Shown here in pieces: positions 1 through 6,089 of a DNA stretch of 7,006 nucleotides. Both the position numbers and the translations under genes were made by a program. Within the stretch, counting starts at the first letter, position 1. Each line of letters opens with the position of its first letter. This stretch comes from Chloroflexota bacterium (GTDB taxonomy: Bacteria > Chloroflexota > Dehalococcoidia > UBA2979). The stretch is from positions 1 to 7,006 of the forward strand of contig VYDC01000166.1 of assembly GCA_009843585.1 (NCBI GenBank). Reading direction: 5' to 3'. The notes beneath the pieces are model-generated. The model worked only from the letters and a program-made list of their open reading frames with translations. It searched no databases and was not told where the DNA came from.

Positions 1-16
1 GGGAGGGGGAGGGGCG

Positions 17-562
17 ATGGACGAGCGACTGACGGCGATCCGCGACTTCATCTCGTCGCGGGAGCCCGGCGTGACGAGCTTTCTCACGACGGTGAACCGC
101 TACGGCGACGCCTACGTGCGGCAGGTGAGCTGCCTGGTCGAGAGCTTCGAGACGGGGCTTCGGCTGGGGACGATCGGCCGCGTGCGCGAGGGCGATCTCA
201 AGGCGCGCCATCTGGACGACAACCCCCGCGTGACGATGCACTGGGTGCAGACGGCCGGGGCGGGGATCGGCCCGAGCGAGCGCGCCGCCCGCAACGTGAC
301 GGTGCAGGCCGACGTCGAGGTCGTGCGCGACGAGCAGGGGATCCGCGACTTCCTGGAGCGCCGCTCACGGGCGTGGGGCCAGAACACCAACCTCGCGGTC
401 GAGTACGAGCGCTACGTGATGGTGATGACGCCGCGCCGCCTCCGCGCGGAGGGCTTCAGCGAGGTCTTCGAGGAGATCGTCATCCTGACCGATTTCGCCC
501 GCCCGGAGAGCTACCGCCTGGTCAACTACCGCGAGGGCATCGGCCCCTCGCGCGGCGCCTGA
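17..562 (+). CDS. Pyridoxamine 5'-phosphate oxidase-like FMN-binding split-barrel protein
   Basis: The 181-residue protein looks like a single-domain member of the PNPOx-like split-barrel superfamily. Seen: an N-terminal helix (about 1-16), then strands around TSFLTTVNRYGDAYVRQVSC (20-39), then GLRLGTIGR and the DLKARHLDDNPRVTMHW block (60-76). The last resembles the 'K-x-R-N-L-x-x-x-P-x-V' flavin-phosphate region of this family. A further barrel strand (RNVTVQADVEVV, 92-103) and a YERYVMVMTPRRLRAEGF segment (130-147) follow. Members use FMN or, in some lineages, F420 or haem, to reduce or bind small molecules in the cytoplasm; the substrate here cannot be told. The ATG follows a strong GGAGGGG (8-14), and a second GGGAGG lies further upstream. 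The gene converges on the solute-binding protein gene with 20 bases between stops. Family assignment is fairly firm; cofactor and reaction are unknown. Confidence 0.75.
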   Translation: MDERLTAIRDFISSREPGVTSFLTTVNRYGDAYVRQVSCLVESFETGLRLGTIGRVREGDLKARHLDDNPRVTMHWVQTAGAGIGPSERAARNVTVQADVEVVRDEQGIRDFLERRSRAWGQNTNLAVEYERYVMVMTPRRLRAEGFSEVFEEIVILTDFARPESYRLVNYREGIGPSRGA

Positions 563-582
563 CCGGACGACCGGGGTCGCCC
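563..582. other. Convergent intergenic gap with tiny inverted repeat
   Basis: Only 20 bases separate two converging stop codons. They contain the short inverted repeat CGACC-GG-GGTCG (568-579), which could fold as a 4-bp stem with a tetraloop. There is no T-tract on either strand, so it does not qualify as an intrinsic terminator. Termination here is probably Rho-dependent or by transcript collision; that is inference. Confidence 0.3.
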
Positions 583-2124
583 TCAGCGGATCGCCGGCAG
601 CACGTACCGCGCCGCCGACCAGAGCAAGCTCGAGAGCGGCAGGTACGCCGGGCTGAGGAACCAGGGGTGCAGCTCCTCCCGGACGGCGACGACGTAGCTG
701 TGCCCGGCGAGCGGGACCAGCGCGGCGTCCGAGAGCAAGCGCTCCTGCAGCCGGCGGTACATCCCCGCCTGCCGCGCCGGCCGGGCCTGCCGTATCGCGC
801 GCAGCTCGGAGCTCAGGCGCACCGACTCGAAGAGCCGGCCGGGCATCCCGCGCGGCGCGGCGAAGTCGATGCCGAGGTCGTAGTGGCGGTCGGCGATGCC
901 GTGGCTGCAGTCGCCGCGCAGGTACATCTCGGGGACCTCGCCCTCCCGCAGCTCCCCGGTCGTCACCACGCGCACCGAGAGGCCGGCGTCGCCCAGGGCC
1001 GCGGCGACGAGCGCGCCGATGCGCCCTCCCTCCGCCGAGGCGGGGACGGCGAAGGTGACCGCGGCGCCGCTCTGGCCGGCTGAGTCGACCAGGCGGCGGG
1101 CGCGGGCGAGGTCGGTCTCGTAGACCCAGCCCGACTCGTCGTAGCCCGGCGTGTTGGGCTGGTAGATCCCGCGCTGCTCCTCCGCGAGGCCGAGGTAGCC
1201 CTCCTCGACGATGCGCCGGTAGGGGAGGGAGCGCAGGACGGCCTCCCGCACCGCGCGCTCCCCGAAGGGGGCGCGCGAGCGGTCGAGCTCGATCGTGGCG
1301 TGGTTGGTGCGGCCGAGCAGCAGCCGCACGCCGTCGAGGCGCTCGATGCGCCGCGCCTCGTCCGGGTAGAGGCCGGCCAGGACGTTGACCTCGCCTCCCT
1401 CGAAGAGCTCGAGGCCTCGCTCCCGGCTCGGCGCGGCGACGTAGGCGGCGCCGTCAACGGGCGGGGGCCCGCTCCAAAACTCCGCCCTCGGCTGAAGCTC
1501 GAGCCGCTCGGGGTCGCGCCTGGTCACCGTGAAGGCGCCGAAGCCGCAGGGGGTCCGCTCAAGGTACGCCGTCGCCCAGGGATCGGCCGCGGTTGAGTGC
1601 CGCCGGGCCTCGGTGGCGTCGACGATGGCGGCCGTCGCGTAGCTCAGGAAGCGCGGGAAGTCCGGGTTGTGCCCCTCTATGCGGAACTCGACGCGGTGGC
1701 GGCCGAGGGGGCGCACGCCCCCCTCGCGGGCGAGACCGGCGATGGTGGAGGCGCGCCACATCCCGATCCCCCGGAGCGCCATCACGCGCTCGTAGCTCCA
1801 CGCGACGTCCTCCGCCGTGAGCTCGTTCCCGGCGTGGCTCCGGACGCCCTCCCGCAGGGTGACGATCCAGCGGCTCGCCTCGTCGCGGGGCTCGAAGGAG
1901 CGCGCGAGCCGGCCGAGCATGCGGGAGTAGTCGGCGTAGAGGCGGCCGTCGGGGAGCGTGCCCACGGCCGGCGCGGCGAGCGCATCGAAGAGGTGGTAGG
2001 CCAGGTGGTAGGGACGGGCGGGGCCGTGCCCGACAGAGCCGCTCGGCGGATCGCAGTCCAGCGCCGCCTCGGTCGACTCCAGCGCCATGAGGAGCGTGCG
2101 GCCGTCCGCTGGCGCCCGCCGCAC
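583..2124 (-). CDS. Family-5 extracellular solute-binding protein domain (peptide/nickel/opine type), lacking a signal peptide
   Basis: The 513-residue protein is a full-length SBP_bac_5 domain, the family of DppA/OppA-like receptors for peptides and other solutes that feed ABC importers. Seen, in order: the first strand GRTLLMALES (8-17) leading to LD (22-23); the LREGV...AGNELTAEDVAWSYER block typical of 'LRpGV-FHDG-plTAeDV-fs-eR'; FGAFTVTRRDPERLELQPR matching 'GpYkl-xx-pg-xi-l-xN'; VREAVLRSLPYRRIVEEGYLG; then TDLARARRLVDSAG. The GTG at 2124 is chosen because a GGGGAGG (2134-2140) sits 9 bases upstream and it opens just before the first domain strand. The alternative ATG at 2088 has no ribosome site and would cut that strand. 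Upstream in-frame sequence overlaps msrB and contains no hydrophobic stretch, so no signal peptide or lipobox exists. No lysine occurs in the protein. It follows msrB by 32 bases and is probably co-transcribed. No permease or ATPase gene adjoins it. It may be a cytoplasmic binding protein, as in the C-terminal domain of SgrR-type regulators, or a decayed receptor. Confidence 0.85.
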   Translation of the reverse strand: MRRAPADGRTLLMALESTEAALDCDPPSGSVGHGPARPYHLAYHLFDALAAPAVGTLPDGRLYADYSRMLGRLARSFEPRDEASRWIVTLREGVRSHAGNELTAEDVAWSYERVMALRGIGMWRASTIAGLAREGGVRPLGRHRVEFRIEGHNPDFPRFLSYATAAIVDATEARRHSTAADPWATAYLERTPCGFGAFTVTRRDPERLELQPRAEFWSGPPPVDGAAYVAAPSRERGLELFEGGEVNVLAGLYPDEARRIERLDGVRLLLGRTNHATIELDRSRAPFGERAVREAVLRSLPYRRIVEEGYLGLAEEQRGIYQPNTPGYDESGWVYETDLARARRLVDSAGQSGAAVTFAVPASAEGGRIGALVAAALGDAGLSVRVVTTGELREGEVPEMYLRGDCSHGIADRHYDLGIDFAAPRGMPGRLFESVRLSSELRAIRQARPARQAGMYRRLQERLLSDAALVPLAGHSYVVAVREELHPWFLSPAYLPLSSLLWSAARYVLPAIR

Positions 2125-2133
2125 AGCCCGCCG

Positions 2134-2140
2134 CCTCCCC
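2134..2140 (-). promoter_or_regulatory. Ribosome binding site deciding the GTG start of the solute-binding protein
   Basis: On the reverse strand this reads GGGGAGG, 9 bases before GTG at 2124. It lies in the 32-base gap after the msrB stop. No comparable site precedes the downstream in-frame ATG (2088), so the GTG is preferred. Confidence 0.7.
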
Positions 2141-2156
2141 GGCGCGGCCTTGCTCC

Positions 2157-2552
2157 CTACGCCCCCTCGAAGTCGAGCGAGAGCGAGTTGATGCAGTAGC
2201 GCTCGCCGGTGGGCCGCGGGCCGTCGGGGAAGACGTGCCCGAGGTGGGAGCTGCAGCGCCCGCACGCGACCTCGGTGCGGATCATCCCGTAGCTGAGGTC
2301 GGTCTCCGTCGTCACCGCGTCCTCGCTCGCCGGCTCCCAGAAGCTCGGCCAGCCGGTGCCGGAGTCGTACTTGGTGGCGGACCGGAACAGCTCGGCGCCG
2401 CAGGCGGCGCAGCAGTAGGTGCCGTCCCCCTTCTCGTCGACGTAGCGGCCGCTGAAGGGCGGCTCGGTGCCGCGCTCGCGCAGCACGTGGAACTGCTGCG
2501 GCGTCAGCCTCTCCCGCCACTCCCGCTCGTCGCGCGCGATGCTCTTCTCCAT
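2157..2552 (-). CDS. msrB: Peptide-methionine (R)-S-oxide reductase MsrB
   Basis: The 131-residue protein reduces the R epimer of methionine sulfoxide in proteins back to methionine, with electrons from thioredoxin, in the cytoplasm (no signal peptide). Seen: GTEPPFSGRY (28-37); zinc-binding pairs C48-x-x-C51 and C97-x-x-C100; YDSGTGWPSFW (62-72); the active-site block HLGHVFPDGP (103-112); and the catalytic cysteine C120 in ERYCINS. All hallmark MsrB motifs are present and the length is normal. In the E. coli enzyme the GWPSF motif is preceded by a resolving cysteine (SGCGWPSF). Here that position is Thr66, so recycling must run differently, directly by thioredoxin or through another cysteine such as the extra C47. 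The ATG at 2552 follows an AGGAGG at spacing 5. The gene is divergent from the oxidoreductase gene and leads into the solute-binding protein gene. Confidence 0.97.
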   Translation of the reverse strand: MEKSIARDEREWRERLTPQQFHVLRERGTEPPFSGRYVDEKGDGTYCCAACGAELFRSATKYDSGTGWPSFWEPASEDAVTTETDLSYGMIRTEVACGRCSSHLGHVFPDGPRPTGERYCINSLSLDFEGA

Positions 2553-2591
2553 GGCCGCCTCCTGCCGAGCGTCGTGCTCCGACCGGCGGAG

Positions 2592-2597
2592 AGCGTA
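2592..2597 (-). promoter_or_regulatory. Possible -10 box for msrB
   Basis: Reverse strand reads TACGCT, fitting the relaxed TAnnnT pattern. It would give a leader of about 33 bases carrying the AGGAGG ribosome site of msrB. No -35 match is visible, so this is a weak call. Confidence 0.3.
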
Positions 2598-2665
2598 CCA
2601 GCAGGGCGGGGCGCCCGCCGCGGCGCTGCGGCCGAAGGGCGCGCCTCCTCCGGCCCGCCGGGGCG

Positions 2666-2671
2666 TACACT
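2666..2671 (+). promoter_or_regulatory. -10 box placed for a leaderless oxidoreductase transcript
   Basis: TACACT matches TATAAT at four of six positions, in otherwise very GC-rich sequence. The GTG start at 2679 lies 7 bases after it, about where transcription would begin, and no Shine-Dalgarno sequence precedes that GTG. The larger motif GCGTACACTCC (2663-2673) recurs exactly before the small membrane protein gene on the other strand. A leaderless mRNA is inferred, not shown. Confidence 0.5.
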
Positions 2672-2678
2672 CCGCGTC

Positions 2679-3758
2679 GTGAGCGGTCTGCGCGTCGGCG
2701 TGCTGGGGGCGGGCTTCGGCGCCGCCGTCCATGTCCCGGCCTTCCTCTCGGAGGGGTGGGAGGTCGTCGCGCTCTGGGGACGCTCCGGGGAGCGCACGCG
2801 CGAGGCCGCCGCGGGGGCCGGCGTCGCGGCGTGGGAGGGGCACTGGCGCGACCTGATCGAGCGTCGAGACCTGGACGCGGTCGCGATCGCCACCCCCCCG
2901 GCGCCCCACCGGGAGATGGTGCTCTCAGCGGTGGCGTCCGGGAAGCACGTGCTCTGCGAGAAGCCGTTCGCGCTCGATGCCGCGGAGGCGGCCGAGATGG
3001 CCGGGGCGGCCTCGCGCTCAGGCCTCACCGCGATGATCGCCCACGAGTTCCGCCACGCTCCCCCGCGGGCGCACATCGCGCGCCTGCTGGAGCAGGGCTA
3101 TATCGGGGAGCCGCTCGTCGCCTCGTTGGAGCTCCTGATCGGCCGGCCGCCGGCGGGCGAGCCCCCGCCCCTGACGTGGCAGGGGCGGGCCTCAGACGGG
3201 GGCGGCCTGCTCGGGGCGCTCGGCTCGCACTACATCGACGGTCTCAGGCACTGGTTCGGCGACGTGGAGGTGGCGGGCGGCCGTCTCGCCGTGCTCCGGC
3301 CCGAGCGCCGCGATCCCGTCACGGGCGACGCGGCGCTGGCGGACGCCGACGACACCTTCAGCTTCCACCTGCTCTTCCGGTCGGGCGTCGTGGCGACGAT
3401 GACCGCGACCTGGACGGCGGTCCCCGCCATCGGGGCGCGCATCCACCTCGTCGGCTCGGAGGGCGTGCTCGAGGCGACGCAGCCGGGGCCGAATCCCCAG
3501 CCGGACGGCGTCGTCCTTGGCGGCCGCGCGGGGGAGGACGGCCTCAGGGAGCTTCCGACGCCCTCCGATCTCGTTCCCTTCCGCGACGACCGCGATCACC
3601 GCCTGATGGCGTTCCGCCTGCTCGTGCGCGACTTCGAGCGAGGCATCCGCTCGGGCACGTCCCCCGCCCCCTCCTTCGAGGACGGGGCGCGGGCCCAGGC
3701 GGTCATCGACGCGGTCCGCGAGTCGGCGGAGAAGGGCTCGGTCGTCGCGCTCGGCTAG
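2679..3758 (+). CDS. Gfo/Idh/MocA-family NAD(P)-dependent oxidoreductase
   Basis: The 359-residue protein has the two-domain layout of sugar/inositol dehydrogenase-like enzymes. Seen: an N-terminal Rossmann fold starting LRVGVLGAGFGAA (4-16) with the GxGxxA nucleotide loop at 10-15; AIATPPAPH (69-77); GKHVLCEKPFAL (88-99) with the family's catalytic-type lysine K95 in EKP; then a C-terminal alpha/beta substrate domain with GGGLLGALGSHYIDGLRHWFG (174-194), including H184 and D187. Compared with inositol dehydrogenase (D-x-x-x-H), the aspartate four residues before the histidine is Ala180. Substrate and even a true dehydrogenase activity therefore cannot be assumed. The start is GTG at 2679: translation from here opens directly on the Rossmann strand. 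The much longer upstream open frame overlaps msrB antisense and is not domain sequence. No ribosome site is visible, but a -10 box is 7 bases away. The HbpS/GlcG-like gene follows after 67 bases. Confidence 0.93.
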   Translation: MSGLRVGVLGAGFGAAVHVPAFLSEGWEVVALWGRSGERTREAAAGAGVAAWEGHWRDLIERRDLDAVAIATPPAPHREMVLSAVASGKHVLCEKPFALDAAEAAEMAGAASRSGLTAMIAHEFRHAPPRAHIARLLEQGYIGEPLVASLELLIGRPPAGEPPPLTWQGRASDGGGLLGALGSHYIDGLRHWFGDVEVAGGRLAVLRPERRDPVTGDAALADADDTFSFHLLFRSGVVATMTATWTAVPAIGARIHLVGSEGVLEATQPGPNPQPDGVVLGGRAGEDGLRELPTPSDLVPFRDDRDHRLMAFRLLVRDFERGIRSGTSPAPSFEDGARAQAVIDAVRESAEKGSVVALG

Positions 3759-3825
3759 CGTGGGCGGGCCGACCGCGCGCCCGACGCGCCGCGAGGCGGC
3801 GGGCTCTCGACCGGGGGAGGAGACG

Positions 3826-4224
3826 ATGGCGCTGAGCCGCGACCAGGCGGAGCGCGCGCTCGCCGCGGCGACCGCGCGGGCGCGCGAGCTCGGCGTGCGC
3901 GTGGGGATCTCGGTCGTCGACGAGCGCGGCTACACCGTCGCCGCGGCGCGGATGGACGGGACGCGCCCCTTCGCGGTCGACGTCGCGGCGGGGAAGGCGC
4001 GCGCCGCCGCGCTCTTCGGGCTCCCGAGCGCGGAGATCGAGGTCTCGGAGCCGGTCTTCCTGGCGGCGGCGGAGCTGCACGGCGGGCGGCTCGTGCGCTC
4101 CCGCGGCGGCGTCCCGGTCCGCGTCCGCGGGGAGCTCTGCGGCGGCATCGGCGCGGGCGGCGCCTCCGCCGCGGAGGACGAGCTCATCGCCGGGGCCGGC
4201 GCCGACTCCCTCGCCGGCGGCTGA
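3826..4224 (+). CDS. HbpS/GlcG-like (DUF336, haem-degrading-type domain) protein
   Basis: This 132-residue protein is a compact alpha/beta domain of the GlcG/HbpS type (Haem_degrading, formerly DUF336). Seen: an N-terminal helix (about 4-22), the strand VGISVVDERGYTVAAARMDG (26-45), the helix AAGKARAAALFGLPS (54-68), and the closing GGVPVRVRGELCGGIGAGGA (94-113) followed by a helix starting AEDEL. These match the family's 'VVD-x-x-G-x-x-x-x-x-RMDG', 'A-x-x-KA' and 'GG-x-P-x-x-x-x-G-x-x-x-G-x-I-G-x-x-G' pattern. HbpS binds haem and iron and senses redox stress; GlcG is encoded with glycolate-oxidation genes and has no settled function. No signal peptide is present, so it is probably cytoplasmic. 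The ATG follows GGGGGAGGAG (3813-3822). It may be co-transcribed with the oxidoreductase 67 bases upstream. Its stop is 9 bases from that of yggT on the other strand. Confidence 0.85.
   Translation: MALSRDQAERALAAATARARELGVRVGISVVDERGYTVAAARMDGTRPFAVDVAAGKARAAALFGLPSAEIEVSEPVFLAAAELHGGRLVRSRGGVPVRVRGELCGGIGAGGASAAEDELIAGAGADSLAGG
4195..4218. repeat. Inverted repeat at the 3' end of the HbpS/GlcG-like gene
   Basis: GCCGGCG (4195-4201) and CGCCGGC (4212-4218) are exact reverse complements around a 10-base loop, ending just before the stop codon and the 9-base convergent gap with yggT. The 7-bp stem is all G-C and could slow transcription. There is no T-tract, and such repeats are common by chance at this base composition, so terminator function is only a possibility. 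Confidence 0.3.
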
Positions 4225-4233
4225 CCGAGGCCG

Positions 4234-4491
4234 CTACCCCCTCGCACCCGCATCGAGCACGGAGAGCAGTCCGTAGAGCACGAGGATCGCGATCATCGGC
4301 GTGATGTCGACCATGCCGACGCGCGGGATGAGCCGCCGGAGCGGATCGAGCACCGGCTCCGTGACCGCGTCGAGCCCGCGGAACAGCGTCCCGCTGCGGT
4401 CGACCGGGAACCAGCTCAGGACGGCGCGGAGGAAGATCGCGAAGATCAGCCCCTGGATCATGATCCGGATGAGTTCGACCAGAACCGCCAC
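4234..4491 (-). CDS. yggT: YggT-family small integral membrane protein
   Basis: The 85-residue protein fits one YggT domain. Seen: a first hydrophobic helix (about 2-28) ending at the conserved RAVLSWFPVD (22-31), a loop with LDAVTEPVLDPLRRLIP (40-56) matching the family's 'TEP-x-L-x-P-x-R-x-x-x-P' motif, then VDITPMIAILVLYGLL (61-76), the 'D-x-S/T-P-x-x' helix. Family members lie in the inner membrane; links to cell division or turgor have been suggested and no reaction is known. E. coli YggT has two such repeats; this single-repeat length is common in other phyla. The GTG start at 4491 lies 3 bases after the proC stop, with GGGGAG overlapping the proC end, so translation is probably coupled. 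It is the last gene of the reverse-strand operon. Confidence 0.92.
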   Translation of the reverse strand: MAVLVELIRIMIQGLIFAIFLRAVLSWFPVDRSGTLFRGLDAVTEPVLDPLRRLIPRVGMVDITPMIAILVLYGLLSVLDAGARG

Positions 4492-4494
4492 GCG

Positions 4495-5295
4495 CTACTC
4501 CCCGAGCTCCTGGGCACGCGCGTAGGCGGCCTCGATGGCGTCGTCGAAGGCCGCGCGCATCCCCGCGGCCTCAAGCTCAGCGACGGCGGCGGCGGTCGTG
4601 CCGCCGGGCGAGGTCACGGCGTAGCGTAGCTCGGCGGGCGCCGACTCGCTCGCGAGCGCGTAGCGCGCCGCGCCGGCGACCGTGGCCAGCACGAGGCGCT
4701 GCGCCTCCGGGCGCTTCATCCCCAGGCGGACGCCGGACTCGATCATCGCCTCGATCATCATGTAGACGTAGGCGGGCCCGGAGCCGTGCACGGCCGTGGC
4801 GAGGTCTATGGCGTCGTCGCTGTCGACCTCCACCACCGCCGCCGAGACGGCGGAGAGGATGTGCTCGGCGGTCTCCCGCTGGGCCGGCGAGAGGTCGGCC
4901 GCGGCGTAGTAGACGGTGGCCCCCTCGCCGATGGCGGCGGGGAGGTTCGGCATCACGCGCACGCTCGCGCGGTGGCGCGCGAAGCGCTGCACGTCGGCGA
5001 GCCGGATGCCCGCCGCGACGGAGAGCAGGACGGCCGAGGCCGGGATCGCGCCCGCCAGCGCCTGCGCCGCCCCCTCGAGGTCCTGCGGCTTCACCGCGAC
5101 CAGTACGACGTCGGCGCCGATCGAGGCGCTCTCGGCGTCGTCGGTGATGCGCACGCCGTGCTCGCTCAGGGCGGTGCGGCGGGCCTCCGCGATCTCGGCG
5201 ACCGCGATCTCCGACGGGTCGGCGACGCCGGCGCGCAGCAGGCCCCGGAGGAAGGCCTCGCCCATGAAGCCGCCGCCGATGATCCCGACCCGCAC
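4495..5295 (-). CDS. proC: Pyrroline-5-carboxylate reductase
   Basis: The 266-residue enzyme performs the last step of proline synthesis, reducing 1-pyrroline-5-carboxylate to L-proline with NAD(P)H in the cytoplasm. Seen: an N-terminal Rossmann fold with VGIIGGGFMG (3-12); VLVAVKPQ (64-71), the conserved V-K-P; RVMPNLPA (113-120), where most enzymes have MPNTPA; and a helical dimerisation domain with HGSGPAYVY (170-178) and the signature TSPGGTTAAAVAELEAAG (228-245). Length is normal. The GTG start at 5295 shares its first base with the last base of the yggS stop (TAGTG), with GGGAG 7 bases upstream, so translation is coupled to yggS. The GTG opens directly on the Rossmann strand, so longer versions can be excluded. 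A complete, apparently functional gene. Confidence 0.97.
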   Translation of the reverse strand: MRVGIIGGGFMGEAFLRGLLRAGVADPSEIAVAEIAEARRTALSEHGVRITDDAESASIGADVVLVAVKPQDLEGAAQALAGAIPASAVLLSVAAGIRLADVQRFARHRASVRVMPNLPAAIGEGATVYYAAADLSPAQRETAEHILSAVSAAVVEVDSDDAIDLATAVHGSGPAYVYMMIEAMIESGVRLGMKRPEAQRLVLATVAGAARYALASESAPAELRYAVTSPGGTTAAAVAELEAAGMRAAFDDAIEAAYARAQELGE

Positions 5296-6029
5296 TAGCC
5301 CGCTCCCGTCGCCCGCTCGCCGAGCAGGGCGCGCCCGATCCGCACGAGCGTCGCCCCCTCCTCGACGGCGACGCGGTAGTCGTCGGTCATCCCCATCGAG
5401 AGTCCCGTGAGGCCGTGCTCCCGGGCCAGCCGCGCGAGCGCCCGGAAGTGCGGCCTCGCCGATTCCGGATCCCCCTCCGGCGCGACCGTCATCAGTCCGA
5501 GCACCACGACCGCCTCGCTCGCGAGCGCCGCCTCGAGCAGCGGCTCGAGCTCTCCGGGCGCCACGCCGTGCTTGGCGGGATCGCCGGCCACGTTGACCTG
5601 AAGGTAGCAGGGGAGGGGGGATGCGGCACCCCCGCGGCTCTCCCGCAGCCGCCCGTGCTCGCGCTCGATCGCCCGGAGGAGCCGCTGGGAGTCGAGCGAG
5701 TGCAGGCACGAGATGAGCGGCACTACCTCGCGCACCTTGTTGCGCTGCAGATGACCGATGAAGTGCCAGCGCGGGGCCTCGCCCGGGCCCGGCCGCTCCG
5801 CCGCGAGGGCCCGCGCCTTCGGTGCGAGCTCCTGCGCCCGGCTCTCGCCGAGATCGGCGAGGCCGGCCGCGAGCGCGTCGCGCGCGCGCTCGGCCGGGTG
5901 GCCCTTCGTCACCGCCACCACCGCGACCTCCCCGGCCGGGCGCGCGGCTCGCGCGCAGGCGCCGGCGATCTCGGCTTCGAGCGCGGCGATCGCCGCCCGG
6001 ATGTCGGGCCCGGGCGAGGCGGCCGTCAT
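5295..6029 (-). CDS. yggS: YggS/PROSC-family pyridoxal-phosphate-binding homeostasis protein
   Basis: The 244-residue protein is an alanine-racemase-type TIM barrel of the YggS/YBL036C/PLPBP family. These bind pyridoxal 5'-phosphate and keep its free level and amino-acid metabolism in balance, without a known enzymatic reaction. Seen: the PLP lysine K42 in VVAVTKGHP (37-45); GESRAQELAPKA (61-72); the family signature WHFIGHLQRNKVREVV (88-103); CYLQVNVAGD (141-150) with AKHG; LSMGMTDDYRVAVEEGATLV (210-229), where most members have MSxD; and RIGRALLG for the phosphate end. The ATG at 6029 gives the usual short N-terminus. GTG at 6083 in the same frame would add 18 low-complexity residues and lie 6 bases after the stop of the gene upstream. 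Neither start has a good ribosome site. It is the first of the tight yggS-proC-yggT set, a partnership found in many bacteria. Confidence 0.95.
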   Translation of the reverse strand: MTAASPGPDIRAAIAALEAEIAGACARAARPAGEVAVVAVTKGHPAERARDALAAGLADLGESRAQELAPKARALAAERPGPGEAPRWHFIGHLQRNKVREVVPLISCLHSLDSQRLLRAIEREHGRLRESRGGAASPLPCYLQVNVAGDPAKHGVAPGELEPLLEAALASEAVVVLGLMTVAPEGDPESARPHFRALARLAREHGLTGLSMGMTDDYRVAVEEGATLVRIGRALLGERATGAG

Positions 6030-6039
6030 CGGGGACCGC

Positions 6040-6054
6040 GCGGCCTGCGGCCGC
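6040..6054. repeat. Short G-C hairpin before yggS
   Basis: GCGGCC (6040-6045) and GGCCGC (6049-6054) are exact inverted repeats around a 3-base loop, just upstream of the yggS ATG on the reverse strand. At this base composition it may be chance, but it lies in the only sizeable untranslated gap of the operon (if ATG 6029 is the start) and could affect translation initiation. Confidence 0.25.
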
Positions 6055-6089
6055 CCGCGGCCGTCCGCCGGGGTGGGGTGCACACGCCG

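Larger units (their letters stand above)
2553..2678. promoter_or_regulatory. Divergent promoter region between msrB and the oxidoreductase gene
   Basis: This 126-base non-coding region separates two genes transcribed away from each other, so it must carry promoters for both. The TACACT box (2666-2671, forward) and the weaker TACGCT box (2592-2597, reverse) are the visible -10 candidates. I see no convincing TTGACA-like -35 element and no operator palindrome. Open frames that run through it on both strands carry no recognisable domain sequence here. Confidence 0.6.

Noticed and set aside
1597..2199. 200-codon forward open frame antisense to the solute-binding protein
   Set aside because: No recognisable domain or ribosome site; the reverse-strand frame matches family-5 motifs along its whole length.
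2125..2670. Upstream open-frame extension of the solute-binding protein by 182 residues
   Set aside because: It overlaps msrB in another frame on the same strand; the MsrB motifs prove which frame is real, and the extension is Arg/Ala/Gly-rich low-complexity sequence.
2235..2678. 148-residue N-terminal extension of the oxidoreductase
   Set aside because: It lies antisense to msrB, has no domain features, and the Rossmann strand begins right after the GTG at 2679.
4195..4224. Intrinsic terminator between the HbpS/GlcG-like gene and yggT
   Set aside because: A 7-bp G-C stem is present but lies inside the coding sequence and no T-tract follows on either strand; kept only as an inverted repeat.
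4234..6029. sepF/ftsZ-type division cluster around yggS and yggT
   Set aside because: proC occupies the place between yggS and yggT, and no sepF, divIVA or ftsZ sequence is present in the window.
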